Shown in pieces: positions 31,701 through 47,165 of a stretch of DNA of 64,000 bases; the first letter of the stretch is position 1; every line of letters begins with the position of its first letter. A model generated the notes under the pieces. It made no database searches and was not told where the DNA came from. It saw only the letters and a program-made list of their open reading frames with translations. A program made the position numbers and the translations under genes. This DNA comes from Eutreptiella sp. 'Long Island Sound 2002' (Eukaryota > Euglenozoa > Euglenophyceae > Eutreptiales > Eutreptiaceae). Where the stretch lies: the NCBI GenBank assembly GCA_964036045.1, contig OZ038397.1, forward strand, positions 27,311,640-27,375,639, written 5' to 3'.

Positions 31701-34700
31701 GTGAATTATTTAATACCTCCGTGAATTGTTTACCTTCCTCGGTGAATTATTTCATAGGTCCGTGAATTGTTTACCCCCCTCCGTGAATTATTTGATACCA
31801 CCGTGAATTCTTTACCCCCCTTCGTGGATTATTTGACCCCACCGTGAATTCTTTACCCCCCTCCGTGAATTGATTTATAGTCCGTGAATTGTTTACCCCC
31901 CTCCGTGAATTTTTTCATAGCTTCGTGAATTATTTAGCCCCCTCCGTGAATTATTTGACCCCTCCGTGAATTGTTCACCCCCCTCCATGAATTATTTGAT
32001 ACCTCTGTGAATTATTTGCCCCCCCTCCGTGAATTATTTCATAGCTCCGTGAATTGTTTACCCCCCTCCGTGAATTATTTGATACCTCCGTGAATTATTT
32101 CACCCCCCTCCGTGAATTATTTCACCCCCTCCGTGAATTACTTACCCTCCTCCGTGAATTGTTTGATACCTCCGTGAATTATTTCACCCCCTCCGTGAAT
32201 TATTTACCCCCCTCCGTGAATTATTTGATCCTCCGTGAATTCTTTACCCCCCTCCGTGAATTATTTCATAGTCCGTGAACTGTTTACCCCTCTCCGTGAA
32301 TTATTTCATAGCTCCGTGAATTGTTTACCCCCCTCCGTGAATTATTTCATACCTCTGTGAATTATTTACCCCCCTCCGTGAATTATTTCATAGCTCCGTG
32401 AATTATTTACCCCCCCTCTGTGAATTATTTCGTAGCTCCGTGAATTGTTTACCCCCCTCCGTGAATCATTTGATACCGCCGTGAATTGTTTACCCTCCTC
32501 CGTGAATTATTTCATAGCTCCGTGAATTGTTTACCCCCCTCCGTGAATTATTTGATACCTCCGTGAATTGTTTAGCCCCCTCCGTGAATTATTTCATACC
32601 TCCGTGAATTATTTACCCCCCTCCGTGAATGATTTCATAGCTCGGTGATTTGTTTACCCCCTTCCGTGAATTCTTTCATAGTTCTGTGAATTGTTTACCC
32701 CCCTCCGTGAATTATTTGATACGTCCGTGAATTATTTACCCCCCTCCGTGAATGAATTGACCCCTCTGTGAATTGTTTACCCCCCTCCGTGAAATATTTC
32801 ATAGCTCCGTGATTTATTTACCCCCCTCCGTGAATTATTTCATAGCTCCATGAATTGTTTACCCCCCTTCGTGAATTATGTCACAGCTCCGTGAATTGTT
32901 TACCCCCCTCCCTGAATGATTTGATACCTGCGTGAATTATTTCACCAACTCCGTGAATTGTTTACCCCCCTCCGTGAATTATTTCATAGCTACGTGAATT
33001 GTTTACCCCCCTCCGCGAATTACCTCATAGCTCCGTGAATTGTTTACCCCCCTCCGTGAATTACCTCATACCTCCGTGAATTGTTTACCCCCCTTCGTGA
33101 ATTATTTTATTGCTCCGTGAATTATTTACCCCCCTCCGTGAATAATTTCGTAGCTCCGTGAATTGTTTACCCCCCTCCGTGCATTATTTGATACCTCCGT
33201 AAATTATTTGACCCCTCCGTGAATTATTGACCCCCCTCCGTGAATTATATTATAGCTCCGTGAATTGTTTACCCCCCTCCGTGAAATATTTCATAGCTCT
33301 GTGATTTATTTACCCTCCTCCGTGAATTATTTCATAGCTCCATAAATTGTTTACCTCCCTTCGTGAATTATGTCACAGCACCGTGAATTGTTTACCCCCC
33401 TCCCTGAATGATTTGATACCTGCGTGAATTATTTCACCACCTCCGTGAATTGTTTACCCCCCTTCGTGAATTATTTTATAGCTCCGTGAATTATTTACCC
33501 CCCTCCGTGAATTATTTCGTAGCTCCGTGAATTGTTTACCACCCTCCGTGCATTATTTGATACCTCTGTGAATTATTTGACCCCTCCGTGAATTATTGAC
33601 CCCCCTCCGTGACTTATTTCATAGCTCCGTGAATTTTTCACCCCCCTCCGTGAATTATATTATAGCTCCGTGAATTGTTTACCCCCCTCCGTGAATTTTT
33701 TGATACCTCCGTCAATTGTTTACCCCCCTCCGTGAATTATTTCATAGCCCCGCGAATTGTTTACACCCCTCCGTGAATTATTTTTCACCTCCGTGAATTA
33801 TTTCACCCCCACCATGAATTATTTGATACCTCTGTGAATTTTTTACCCCCCTCCGTGAATTATTTGACCCCTCCGGGAATTATTTCATAGGTCGGTGACT
33901 TGTTTACCCGCCTCTGTGAAATATTTCATACCGCCGTGAATTCTTTCACCGCCTCCGTGATCTGTTTCACCCTCTCCGTGAATTATTTGATACCTCCGTG
34001 AATCATTTACCCCCCTCCGTGAGTTATTTGACCTCTCCGTGAATTGTTTACCCCCCTCCGTGAATTATTTCATAGGCCCGTGAATTATTTACTCCCCTCC
34101 GTGAATTGTTTGATACCTCCGTGAATTATTTCACCCCCTCCGTGAATTATTTACCCCCCTCGGTGAATTATTTGACTTCTCCGTGAATCGTTTACCCCCC
34201 TCCGTGAATTATTTCATAGCTCCGTGAATTGTTTACCCCCCTCCGTGAATTATTTCATAGCTCCGTGAATTGTTTACCCCCCTCCGTGCATTATTTCATA
34301 CTTCCGTGAATTGTTTACCCCCCTGCGTGAATTTTTTCATAGCCCCGTGATTTGTTTACCCCCCTCCGTGAATTATTTCAGCCCTGTGAATTGTTTACCC
34401 CCCTCCGTGAATTATTTGATACCTCCGTGAATTATTTCACCTCCTCCGTGAATTATTTGATACCTTTGTGATTTATTTACCCCCGTCTGTCAATTATTTC
34501 ATAGCTCCGTGAATTGTTTACCCCCCTCCATCAATTATTTGATACCTCCCTGAATTATTTACCCCCCTCCGTGAATTTTTTCATAGCCCTGTGAATTGTT
34601 TACCCCCCTCCGTGACTTATTCCATAGATCCGTAAATTGTTTGCCCCCCTCCGTGAATTATTTAATAGCTCTGTGAATTATTTACCCCCCTCAGTGAATT

Positions 34701-37700
34701 ATATCCTAGCTCCGTGAATTCTTTACCCCCCTCCGTGAATTACCTCATAGCTCTGTGAATTGTTTACCCCCCTCCGTTAATTATTTGATACCTCCGTGAA
34801 TTGTTTCCCCCCCTCCGTGAATTATTTCATACCTCCGTGAATTGTTTACCCCCCTCTGTGAAATATTTTGTAGCTCCGTGAATTGTTTACCCCCCTCCGA
34901 GAATTATTTGATACCTCTGTGAATTATTTCATAGCTCCGCGAATTGTTTACCCCCCACCATCAATTATTTGATACCTCCCTGAATTATTTACCCCCCTCC
35001 GTGAATTATTTCATAGCCCTGTGAATTGTTTACCCCCCTCCGTGAATTATTCCATAGATCCGTAAATTGTTTGCCCCCCTCCGTGAATTTTTTAATACCT
35101 CTGTGAATTTTTTACCCCCCTCCGTGAATTATATCCTAGCTCCGTGAATTATTTACCCCCCTCCGTGAATTACCTCATAGCTCCGTGAATTGTTTACCCC
35201 CCTCCGTTAATTATTTGATACCTCCGTGAATTGTTTCCCCCCCTCCGTGAATTATTTCATACCTCCGTGAATTGTTTACCCCCCTGTGTGAAATATTTTG
35301 TAGCTCCGTGAATTGTTTACCCCCCTCCGAGAATTATTTGATACCTCTGTGAATTATTTACCCCCCTCCGTGAATTTTTTGACCCCTCCGGAAATTGTTT
35401 ACCCCCCTCCGTGAATTATTTCACAGCTCCGTGAATTACTTACCCCCCTCCGTGAATTATTTCACCCCCTCCGTGAATTTTTTGATACCTCCGTGAATTT
35501 TTTGCCCACCTCCGTGAATTATTTCATAGCCGCGTGAATTGTTTACCCCTCTCCGTGAATCATTTCATTGCTCGGTGAATTGTTTACCCCCCTCCGTGAA
35601 TTTTTCCACCCTCTCCGTGAATTTTTTGATACCTCCGTGAGTTATTTACCCCCCATCGTGAATTATTTGACCCCTCCGTGAATTGTTTACCCCCCTCCGT
35701 GAATTATTTGATACCTCCGTGAACTATTTCACCTCGTCCGTGAATTATTTGATACCTTTGTGATTTATTTACCCCCGTCCGTCAATTATTTCATAGCTCC
35801 GTGAATTGTTTACCCCCCTCCATCAATTATTTGATACCCCCCTGAATTATTTACCCCCCTCCGTGAATTATTTCATAGCCCTGTGAATTGTTTACCCCCC
35901 TCCGTGAATGATTCCATAGATCCGTGAATTGTTTGCCCCCCTCCGTGAATTACCTCATAGCTCCATGAATTGTTTACCCCCCTCCGTGAATTATTTGATA
36001 CCTCCGTGAATTGTTTCCCCCCCTCCGTGAATTATTTCATACCTCCCTGAATTGTTTACCCCCCTCTGTGAAATATTTTGTAGCTCCGTGAATTGTTTAC
36101 CCCCCTCCGAGAATTATTTGATACCTCTGTGAATTATTTACCCCCCTCCGTGAATTATTTGACCCCTCCGGAAATTGTTTACCCCCCTCCGTGAATTATT
36201 TCACAGCTCCGTGAATCACTTACCCCCCTCCGTGATTTATTTCACCCCCTCCGTGAGTTTTCAGATACCTCCGTGAATTATTTACCCCCCTCCGTGAATC
36301 ATTTCATAGCCCCGTGAATTGTTTACCCCTCTCTGTAAATTATTTCATAGCTCCGTGAATTGTTTACCCCCCTCCGTGAAGTATTTCATAGCTCCGTGAA
36401 TTATTTCACCCCCTCCGTGAATTATTTTACCCCCTCCGTGAATTATTTGATACCTTCGTGAATTATTTACCCCCCTCCGTGAATTATTTCATAGCTCCGT
36501 GAATTGTTTACCCCCCCCACCGTGAATTTTTTTATAGATCCGTGAATTATTTACCCCCCCCTCCGTGAATTGTTTCATAGCTCTGCGCATTGTTTACCCC
36601 CCTCCGTGAATTATTTGACACCTCCGTCAATTTTTTACCCCCCTCCGTGAATTATTTCATAGCTCCGTGAATTGTTTACCCCCCTCCGTGAATTATTTGA
36701 CCCCTCCGTGAATTGTTTACCCCCCTCCGTGAATTTTTTCATAGCTCCATAAATTGTTTGCCCCCCGCCGTGAATTATTTGACACCTCCGTGAATTATTT
36801 ACCCCCCTCCGTGAATTATTTGACACCTCCGTGAATTGTTTACCCCCCTCTGCGAATTTTTCGATAGCTCCGTGAATTGTTTACCCCCCTCCGTGAATTA
36901 TTTGACACCTCCGCGAATTGTTTACCCCCCTCCGCGAATTGTTCGATAGCTCCGTGAGTTATCTACCCCCCTGCGTGAATTATTTCATAGCTCTGTGAAT
37001 TGTTTACCCCCCTCCGTCCGTGAATTATTTCACCCTCTCCGTGAATTTATTGATACCTCACTGAATTTTTCACTCCCCTCCGTGAATTTTTTCATAGCTC
37101 CGTGAATTGTTTTCCCCTCTCCGTGAATTATTTCATAGCTCGGTGAATTGTTTACCCGCCTCTGTGAAAGATTTTATACCGCCGTGAATTCTTTCACCCT
37201 CTTTGTGAATTATTTGATACCTCCGTGAATTTTTTACCCCCCTCCGTGAATTATCTGACCCCTCCGTGAATTGTTTACCCCCCTCCGTGAATTATTTGAC
37301 CCCTCCGGGAATTGTTTACCCCCCTCCGTGAATTTTTGCACAGCTCCTTGAATTATTTACCCCCTTCCGTGAATTATTTCACCCTCTCCGTGAATTTATT
37401 GATACCTCCCTGAATTATTTGCCCCCCTCCGTGAATTTTTTCATAGCTCCGTGAATTGTTTACCCCTCTCCGTGAATTATTTCATAGCTCGGTGAATTGT
37501 TTACCCGCCTCTGTGAAATATTTCATACCGCCGTGAATTCTTTCACCGCCTCCGTGAATTGTTTCACCCTCTCCGTGAATTATTTGATACCTCCGTGAAT
37601 TATTTACCCCCCTCCGTGAATTATTACATAGCTCCGTGAATTATTTAGCCCCTCCGTGAATTATTTGACCCCTCCGTGAATTGTTTACCCCCCTCCGTGA

Positions 37701-40700
37701 ATTGTTTTATACCCCCGTGAATTATTTCACCCCCCCCCCCCCCCGTGAATCATTTACCCCCCTCGGTGAATTTTTTGACTTCATAGCTCCGTGAATTTTT
37801 TACCCCCCTCCGTGAATTATTTCATAGCTCCGTGAATTGTTTACCCCCCTCCGTGAATTATTTCATACTTCCGTGACTTGTTTACCCCCCTGCGTGAATT
37901 ATTTCATAGCCCCGTGATTTGTTTACCCCCGTCCGTCAAATCTTTCATACCTCCGTGAATTGTTTAGCCCCCTCCATCAATCATTTCATACCTCCCTGAA
38001 TTATTTGCCCCCCTCCGTGAATTATTTCATAGCTATGAATTGTTTACCCCCCTCGCTGAATTATTTCATAGATCCGTGAATTGTTTGCCCCCCTCCGTGA
38101 ATTGTTTGATAGCTCTGTGAATAATTTACCCCCCTCCGTGAATTATTTCATACCTCCGTGAATTGTTTACCCCCCTCTGTGAATTATTTCGTAGCTCCGT
38201 GAATTGTTTACCCCCCTCCGCGAATTATTTGATACCTCTGTGAATTGTTTACCCCCCTCCGTGAAATATTTGACCCCTCCGGAAATTGTTTACCCCCCTC
38301 CGTGAATTATTTCACAGCTCCGTGAATTACTTACCCCCCTCCGTGAATTATTTCACCCCCTCCGTGAATTTTTTGTTACCTCCGTGAATTTTTTGCCCCC
38401 CTCCGTGAATTATGTCATAGCCGCGTGAATTGTTTACCCCTCTCCGTGAATTATTTCACAGCTCGGTGAATTGTTTACCCCCCTCCGTGAATTATTTGAT
38501 ACCTCCGTGAATTATTCACCCCCCTTCGTGAAATATTTGACCCCTCCGTGAATTCTTTACCCCCCTCCGTTAATTATTTCATAGCCCCGTGAATTGTTTA
38601 CCCCCCTCCGTGAATTATTTCATAGCTCCGTGAACTGTTTACCCCCCTCCGTGAGTTATCTCATAGCTCCGTGAATTATTTACCCCCCTCCGTGAATTAT
38701 TTCATAGCTCCGTGAATTGTTTACCCCCCCACCGTGAATGATTTTATAGCTCCATGAATTATTTACCCCCCCTCCGTGAATTATTTGACACCTCTGTGAA
38801 TTTTTATACCTCCGTGAATTATTTCATAGCTCCGTGAATTGTTTACCACCCTCCGTGCATTATTTGATACCTCTGTGAATTATTTGACCCCTCCGTGAAT
38901 TATTGACCCCCCTCCGTGACTTATTTCATAGCTCCGTGAATTTTTCACCCCCCTCCGTGAATTATATTATAGCTCCGTGAATTGTTTACCCCCCTCCGTG
39001 AATTATTTGATACCTCCGTGAATTGTTTACCCCCCTCCGTGAATTATTTCATAGCCCCGCGAATTGTTTACCCCCCTCCGTGAATTATTTTTCACCTCCG
39101 TGAATTATTTCACCCCCTCCATGAATTATTTGATACCTCTGTGATTTTTTTACCCCCCTCCGTGAATTATTTGACCCCTCCGGGAATTATTTCATAGGTC
39201 GGTGACTTGTTTACCCGCCTCTGTGAAATATTTCATACCGCCGTGAATTCTTTCACCGCCTCCGTGATCTGTTTCACCCTCTCCGTGAATTATTTGATAC
39301 CTCCGTGAATCATTTACCCCCCTCCGTGAATTATTTGACCTCTCCGTGAATTGTTTACCCCCCTCCGTGAATTATTTCATAGGCCCGTGAATTATTTACT
39401 CCCCTCCGTGAATTGTTTGATACCTCCGTGAATTATTTACCCCCCTCGGTGAATTATTTGACTTCTCCGTGAATCGTTTACCCCCCTCCGTGAATTATTT
39501 CATAGCTCCGTGAATTGTTTACCCCCCTCCGTGAATTCTTTCATAGCTCCGTGAATTGTTTACCCCCCTCCGTGCATTATTTCATACTTCTGTGAATTGT
39601 TTACCCCCCTGCGTGAATTTTTTCATAGCCCCATGATTTGTTTACCCCCTCCGTGAATTATTTCAGCCCTGTGAATTGTTTACCCCCCTCCGTGAATTAT
39701 TTGATACCTCCGTGAATTATTTCACCTCCTCCGTGAATTATTTGATACCTTTGTGATTTATTTACCCCCGTCCGTCAATTATTTCATAGCTCCGTGAATT
39801 GTTTACCCCCCTCCATCAATTATTTGATACCTCCCTGAATTATTTAACCCCCTCCGTGAATTATTTCATAGCCCTGTGAATTGTTTACCCCCCTCCGTGA
39901 ATTATTCCATAGATCCGTAAATTGTTTGCCCCCCGCCGTGAATTATTTAATAGCTGTGTGAATTCTTTACCCCCCTCCGTGAATTATATCCTAGCTCCGT
40001 GAATTCTTTACCCCCCTCCGTGAATTACCTCATAGCTCCGTGAATTGTTTACCCCCCTCCGTTAATTTTTTGATACCTCCGTGAATTGTTTCCCCCCCTC
40101 CGTGAATTATTTCATACCTCCGTGAATTGTTTACCCCCCTCTGTGAAATATTTTGTAGCTCCGTGAATTGTTTGACCCCTCCGAGAATTATTTGATACCT
40201 CTGTGAATTATTTCATAGCTCCGTGAATTGTTTACCCCCCTCCATCAATTATTTGATACCTCCCTGAATTATTTACCCCCCTCCGTGAATTATTTCATAG
40301 CCCTGTGAATTGTTTACCCCCCTCCGTGAATCATTCCATAGATCCGTAAATTGTTTGCCCCCCTCCGTGAATTTTTTAATAGCTCTGTGAATTATTTACC
40401 CCCCTCCGTGAATTATATCCTAGCTCCGTGAATTATTTACCCCCCTCCGTGAATTACCTCATAGCTCCGTGAATTGTTTACCCCCCTCCGTTAATTATTT
40501 GATACCTCCGTGAATTGTTTCCCCCCCTCCGTGAATTATTTCATACCTCCGTGAATTGTTTACCCCCCTCTGTGAAATATTTTGTAGCTCCGTGAATTGT
40601 TTACCCCCCTCCGAGAATTATTTGATACCTCCGTGAATTATTTACCCCCCTCCGTGAAATATTTGACCCCTCCGGAAATTGTTTACCCCCCTCCGTGAAT

Positions 40701-43700
40701 TATTTCACAGCTCCGTGAATTACTTACCCCCTCCGTGAATTATGTCACCCCCTCCGTGAATTTTTTGATACCTCCGTGAATTATTTGCCCACCTCCGTGA
40801 ATTATTTCATAGCCGCGTGAATTGTTTACCCCTCTCCGTGAATCATTTCATTGCTCGTTGAATTGTTTACCCCCCTCCGTGAATTATTTCATAGGCCCGT
40901 GAATTATTTACTCCCCTCCGTGAATTGTTTGATACCTCCGTGCATTATTTACCCCCCTCGGTGAATTATTTGACTTCTCCGTGAATCGTTTACCCCCCTC
41001 CGTGAATTATTTCATAGCTCCGTGAATTGTTTACCCCCCTCCGTGAATTCTTTCATAGCTCCGTGAATTGTTTACCCCCCTCCGTGCATTATTTCATACT
41101 TCTGTGAATTGTTTACCCCACTGCGTGAATTTTTTCATAGCCCCGTGATTTGTTTACCCCCCTCCGTGAATTATTTCAGCCCTGTGAATTGTTTACCCCC
41201 CTCCGTGAATTATTTGATACCTCCGTGAATTATTTCCCCCCCTTCCGTGAATTATTTGATACCTTTGTGATTTATTTACCCCCGTCCGTCAATTATTTCA
41301 TAGCTCCGTGAATTGTTTACCCCCCTCCATCAATTATTTGATACCTCCCTGAATTATTTACCCCCCTCCGTGAATTATTTCATAGCCCTGTGAATTGTTT
41401 ACCCCCCTCCGTGAATTATTCCATAGATCCGTAAATTGTTTGCCCCCCGCCGTGAATTATTTAATAGCTGTGTGAATTATTTACCCCCCTCCGTGAATTA
41501 TATCCTAGCTCCGTGAATTCTTTACCCCCCTCCGTGAATTACCTCATAGCTCCGTGAATTGTTTACCCCCCTCCGTTAATTATTTGATACCTCCGTGAAT
41601 TGTTTCCCCCCCTCCGTGAATTATTTCATACCTCCGTGAATTGTTTACCCCCCTCTGTGAAATATTTTGTAGCTCCGTGAATTGTTTGACCCCTCCGAGA
41701 ATTATTTGATACCTCTGTGAATTATTTCATAGCTCCGTGAATTGTTTACCCCCCTCCATCAATTATTTGATACCTCCCTGAATTATTTACCCCCCTCCGT
41801 GAATTATTTCATAGCCCTGTGAATTGTTTACCCCCCTCCGTGAATCATTCCATAGATCCGTAAATTGTTTGCCCCCCTCCGTGAATTTTTTAATAGCTCT
41901 GTGAATTATTTACCCCCCTCCGTGAATTATATCCTAGCTCCGTGAATTATTTACCCCCCTCCGTGAATTACCTCATAGCTCCGTGAATTGTTTACCCCCC
42001 TCCGTTAATTATTTGATACCTCCGTGAATTGTTTCCCCCCCTCCGTGAATTATTTCATACCTCCGTGAATTGTTTACCCCCCTCTGTGAAATATTTTGTA
42101 GCTCCGTGAATTGTTTACCCCCCTCCGAGAATTATTTGATACCTCTGTGAATTATTTACCCCCCTCCGTGAATTATTTGACCCCTCCGGAAATTGTTTAC
42201 CCCCCTCCGTGAATTATTTCACAGCTCCGTGAATTACTTACCCCCTCCGTGAATTATGTCACCCCCTCCGTGAATTTTTTGATACCTCCGTGAATTATTT
42301 GCCCACCTCCGTGAATTATTTCATAGCCGCGTGAATTGTTTACCCCTCTCCGTGAATCATTTCATTGCTCGTTGAATTGTTTACCCCCCTCCGTGAATTT
42401 TTTCACCCTCTCCGTGAATTTTTTGATACCTCCGTGAGTTATTTACCCCCCATCGTGAATTATTTGACCCCTCCGTGAATTGTTTACCCCCCTCCGTGAA
42501 TTATTTGATACCTCCGTGAACTATTTCACCTCGTCCGTGAATTATTTGATACCTTTGTGATTTATTTACCCCCGTCCGTCAATTATTTCATAGCTCCGTG
42601 AATTGTTTAACCCCCTCCATCAATTATTTGATACCTCCCTGAATTATTTACCCCCTTCCGTGAATTATTTCATAGCCCTGTGAATTGTTTACCCCCCTCC
42701 GTGAATTATTCCATAGATCCGTGAATTGTTTGCCCCCCTCCGTGAATTACCTCATAGCTCCATGAATTGTTTACCCCCCTCCGTGAATTATTTGATACCT
42801 CCGTGAATTGTTTCCCCCCCTCCGTGAATTATTTCATACCTCCGTGAATTGTTTACCCCCCTCTGTGAAATATTTTGTAGCTCCGTGAATTGTTTACCCC
42901 CCTCCGAGAATTATTTGATACCTCTGTGAATTATTTACCCCCCTCCGTGAATTATTTGACCCCTCCGGAAATTGTTTACCCCCCTCCGTGAATTATTTCA
43001 CAGCTCCGTGAATTACTTACCCCCCTCCGTGAATTATTTCACCCCCTCCGTGAATTTTCAGATACCTCCGTAAATTTTTTACCCCCCTCCCTGAATCATT
43101 TCATAGCCCCGTGAATTGTTTACCCCTCTCTGTGAATTATTTCATAGCTCCGTGAATTGTTTACCCCCCTCCGTGAATTATTTCATAGCTCCGTGAATTA
43201 TTTCACCCCCTCCGTGAATTATTTTACCCCCTCCGTGAATTATTTGATACCTTCGTGAATTATTTACCCCCCTCCGTGAATTATTTCATAGCTCCGTGAA
43301 TTGTTTACCCCCCCACCGTGAATTTTTTTATAGATCCGTGAATTATTTACCCCCCCTCCGTAAATTGTTTCGTAGCTCCGCGCATTGTTTACCCCCCTCC
43401 GTGAATTACTTGACACCTCCGTCAATTTTTTACCCCCCTCCGTGAATTCTTTCATAGCTCCGTGAATTGTTTACCCCCCTCCGTGAATTATTTGACCCCT
43501 CCGTGAATTGTTTACCCCCCTCCGTGAATTATTTCATAGCTCCATGAATTGTTTACCCCTCTCCGTGAATTATTTGACACCTCCGTGAATTATTTACCCC
43601 CCTCCGTGAATTATTTGACACCTCCGTGAATTGTTTACCCCCCTCCGCGAATGAATTATTTCATAGCTCTGTGAATTGTTTACCCCCCTCCGTGACTTAT

Positions 43701-46600
43701 TTCATACGTCCGTGAATTATTTCACCCTCTCCGTGAATTTATTGATACCTCCCTGAATTTTTCACTCCCCTCCGTGAATTTTTTCATAGCTCCGTGAATT
43801 GTTTTCCCCTCTCCGTGAATTATTTCATAGCTCGGTGAATTGTTTACCCGCCTCTGTGAAATATTTCATACCGCCGTGAATTCTTTCAACCTCTCCGTGA
43901 ATTATTTGATACCTCCGTGAATTTTTTACCCCCCTCCGTGAATTATCTGACCCCTCCGTGAATTGTTTACCCCCCTCCGTGAATTATTTGACCCCTCCGG
44001 GAATTGTTTACCCCCCTCCGTGAGTTTTTGCACAGCTCCTTGAATTATTTACCCCCTTCCGTGAATTATTGCACCCTCTCCGTGAATTTATTGATACCTC
44101 CCTGAATTATTTGCCCCCCTCCGTGAATTTTTTCATAGCTCCGTGAATTGTTTACCCCTCTCCGTGAATTATTTCATAGCTCGGTGAATTGTTTACCCGC
44201 CTCTGTGAAATATTTCATACCGCCGTGAATTCTTTCACCGCCTCCGTGAATTGTTTCACCCTCTCCGTGAATTATTTGATACCTCCGTGAATAATTTACC
44301 CCCCTCCGTGAATTATTACATAGCTCCGTGAATTATTTACCCCCCTCCGTGAATTATTTGACCCCTCCGTGACTTGTTTACCCCCCTGCGTGAATTATTT
44401 CATAGCCCCGTGATTTGTTTACCCCCGTCCGTCAAATCTTTCATAGCTCCGTGAATTGTTTAGCCCCCCCCATCAATCATTTCATACCTCCCCGAATTAT
44501 TTGCCCCCCTCCGTGAATTATTTCATAGCGCTATGAATTGTTTACCCCCCTCGCTGAATTATTTCATAGATCCGTGAATTGTTTGCCCCCCTCCGTGAAT
44601 TGTTTGATAGCTCTGTGAATAATTTACCGCCCTCCGTGAATTATTTCATACCTCCGTGAATTGTTTACCCCCCTCTGTGAATTATTTCGTAGCTCCGTGA
44701 ATTGTTTACCCCCCTCCGCGAATTATTTGATACCTCTGTGAATTATTTACCCCCCTCCGTGAAATATTTGACCCCTCCGGAAATTGTTTACCCCCCTCCG
44801 TGAATTTTTTCACAGCTCCGTGAATTACTTACCCCCCTCCGTGAATTATTTCACCCCCTCCGTGAATTTTTTGTTACCTCCGTGAATTTTTTGCCCCCCT
44901 CCGTGAATTATGTCATAGCCGCGTGAATTGTTTACCCCTCTCCGTGAATTATTTCATAGCTCGGTGAATTGTTTACCCCCCTCCCTGAATTATCTCATAG
45001 CTCCGTGAATTCTTTACTCCCCTCTGTGAATTATTTCGTAGCTCCGTGAATTGTTTACCCCCCCACCGTGAATGATTTTATAGCTCCATGAATTATTTAC
45101 CCCCCCTCCGTGAATTATTTGACACCTCTGTGAATTTTTTACCCCCCTCCGTGAATTATTTCATAGCTCCGTGAATTGTTTACCCCCCTCCGTGAATTAT
45201 TTGACCCCTCCGTGAATTGTTTACCCCCCCCCGTGAATTATTTCATAGCTCCATGAATTGTTTACCCCTCTCCGTGAATTATTTACCCCCCTCCGTGAAT
45301 CATTTGACACCTCCGTGAATTGTTTACCCCCCTCCGCGAATTCTTCGATAGCTCCGTGAATTTTTTACCCCCCTCCGTGAATTATTTGACACCTCCGTGA
45401 ATTGTTTACCCCCCTCCGCGAATCATTCGATAGCTCCGTGAATTATCTACCCCCCTGCCTGAATTATTTCATAGCTCCGTGAATTGTTTACCCCCCTCCG
45501 TGAATTATTTCATAGCTCCGTGAATTATTTACCCGCCTCCGTGAATTATTTCATAGCTCCGTGAATCGTTCACCCCCCTCCGTGCATTATTTCATACCTT
45601 TGTGAATTATTTACCCCCCTCCGTGAATTATTTTATAGCTCCATGAATTCTTTACCCCCCTCCGTGAATTATTTGACACCTCCGCCAATTGTTTACCCCC
45701 CTCCGCGCCTTATTCGATGGCTCCGTGAATTATCTACCCCCCTCCGTGCATTATTTCATAGCTCCGTGAATTGTTTACCCCCCTCCCTGAATTATTTCAT
45801 AGCTCCGTGAATTGTTTACCCCCCTCTGTGAATTGTTTCATACCTCCGTGAATTATTTACCCCCCTCCGTGAATTATTACATAGCTCCGTGAATTATTTA
45901 CCCCCCTCCGTGAATTATTTCATAGCTCCGTGAATTGTTTACCCCCCTCCGTGAATTATTTCATAGCTCCGTGAATAATTTAACCCCCTCCGTGAATTAT
46001 TTCATACCTCCGTGAATTATTTACCCCCCTCCGTGAATTTTTTCATGGCTCCGTGGATTAATTACCCCCCTCCGTGAATTATTTCATAGCTCCGTGAATT
46101 CTTTACCCCCCTCTGTGAATCATTTCCTAGCTCCGTGAATTGTTTACCCCCCTCCGTGAGTTATTTCATAGCTCCGTGAATTATTTACCCCCCTCCGCGA
46201 ATTATTTGATACCTCCGCGGATTATTTGCCCCCCTCCGTGAATTATTTGACACCTCCGTGAATTGTTTACCCCCCTCCGCGACTTATTCGATAGCTTTCT
46301 CCAATTATCTACCCCCCTCCGTGAATTATTTCATAGCTCCGTGAATTGTTTACCCCCCTCCCTGAATTGTTTCATAGCTCCGTGAATTGTTTACCCCCCT
46401 CCGTGAATTGTTCCATACCTCCGTGAATTATTTACCCCCCTCCGTGAATTATTACATAGCTCCGTGAATTATTTACCCCCCTCCGTGAATTATTTCATAG
46501 CTCCGTGAATTGTTTACCCCCCTCCGTGAATTATTTCATAGCTTCGTGAATTGTTTACCCCCCTCCGTGAATTATTTGATACCTCCGTGAATTATTCAAC
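25765..46600. repeat. Satellite 1, main array (about 20.8 kb)
   Basis: Around a thousand monomers of 20-21 bp start with TCCGTGAATT. Higher-order structure is visible. The block at about 26.15 kb recurs 2,028 bp later, the block at about 29.7 kb recurs 1,639 bp later, and one at 39.9 kb recurs 1,514 bp later. Related blocks recur across 34-45 kb. No spacers or genes interrupt it. Short open frames with a repeating protein period on either strand come from the repeat. A run of about 15 C at 37729-37744 is the only notable irregularity. It ends in degenerate monomers near 46600. Confidence 0.95.
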
Positions 46601-46737
46601 CCCGTTCGTGAAACATGCTCCGTCTTCCCACAGAATTCGATACCACCTTTCTGTCACCAACTTCACCAGTCAAGTGACGAAGTACTATGTGGTCTTGACC
46701 TTAGCGTCTACGACCTCGATATATCTACCACCCCTCT

Positions 46738-47165
46738 GCTAGCCTCTGAGCAGCAGGAGTTGGCCCTTGGTCTTTGGCCGCAGCGCCTTGACCAGGGTCA
46801 TCTGTCATCTCCCAGCCCACGTACTGCTGACCCTTGAGCCGCAGAAGTTCGCCCTCGGTCCCCGGCCACAGCGCCCCGACCAGGGTCGTCGTACCTCCCC
46901 CAACCCACCTACTGCAGGCTCCCAAGCCGCAAGATTTCGCCCTCGGTCCCCGGCCACGGCGCCCCGACCAGGGTCGTCGTACCTCCCCCAACCCACCTAC
47001 TGCGGGCTCCCAAGCTGCAGGAGTTCGCCCTCGGTCCCCGGCCACAGCGCCCCGACCAGGGTCGTCGTTCAACCTCCAACCCACCTACTGCAGGCCGCCG
47101 AGCCGCAGGAGTTCGCTCTCGGTCCCAGGCCACAGCGCCTGGACCATGGTCTTCGTTCATCTCCC
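46738..47165. repeat. 88-bp tandem repeats, second locus
   Basis: About five units match those at 13850-14270 (GAGCCGCAGGAGTTCGCCCT core, GGTCCCCGGCCACAGCGCCC), with small length differences. The 130 bp before it (46605-46737) hold a diverged HP2-like segment (GGTCTTGACCTTAGCGTCTA) and no gene. Confidence 0.85.

Noticed and set aside
25765-46600. CRISPR array or repeated protein genes in the satellite
   Set aside because: Monomers abut with no unique spacers, no cas-like genes are near, and the short frames have a protein period that follows the DNA repeat.
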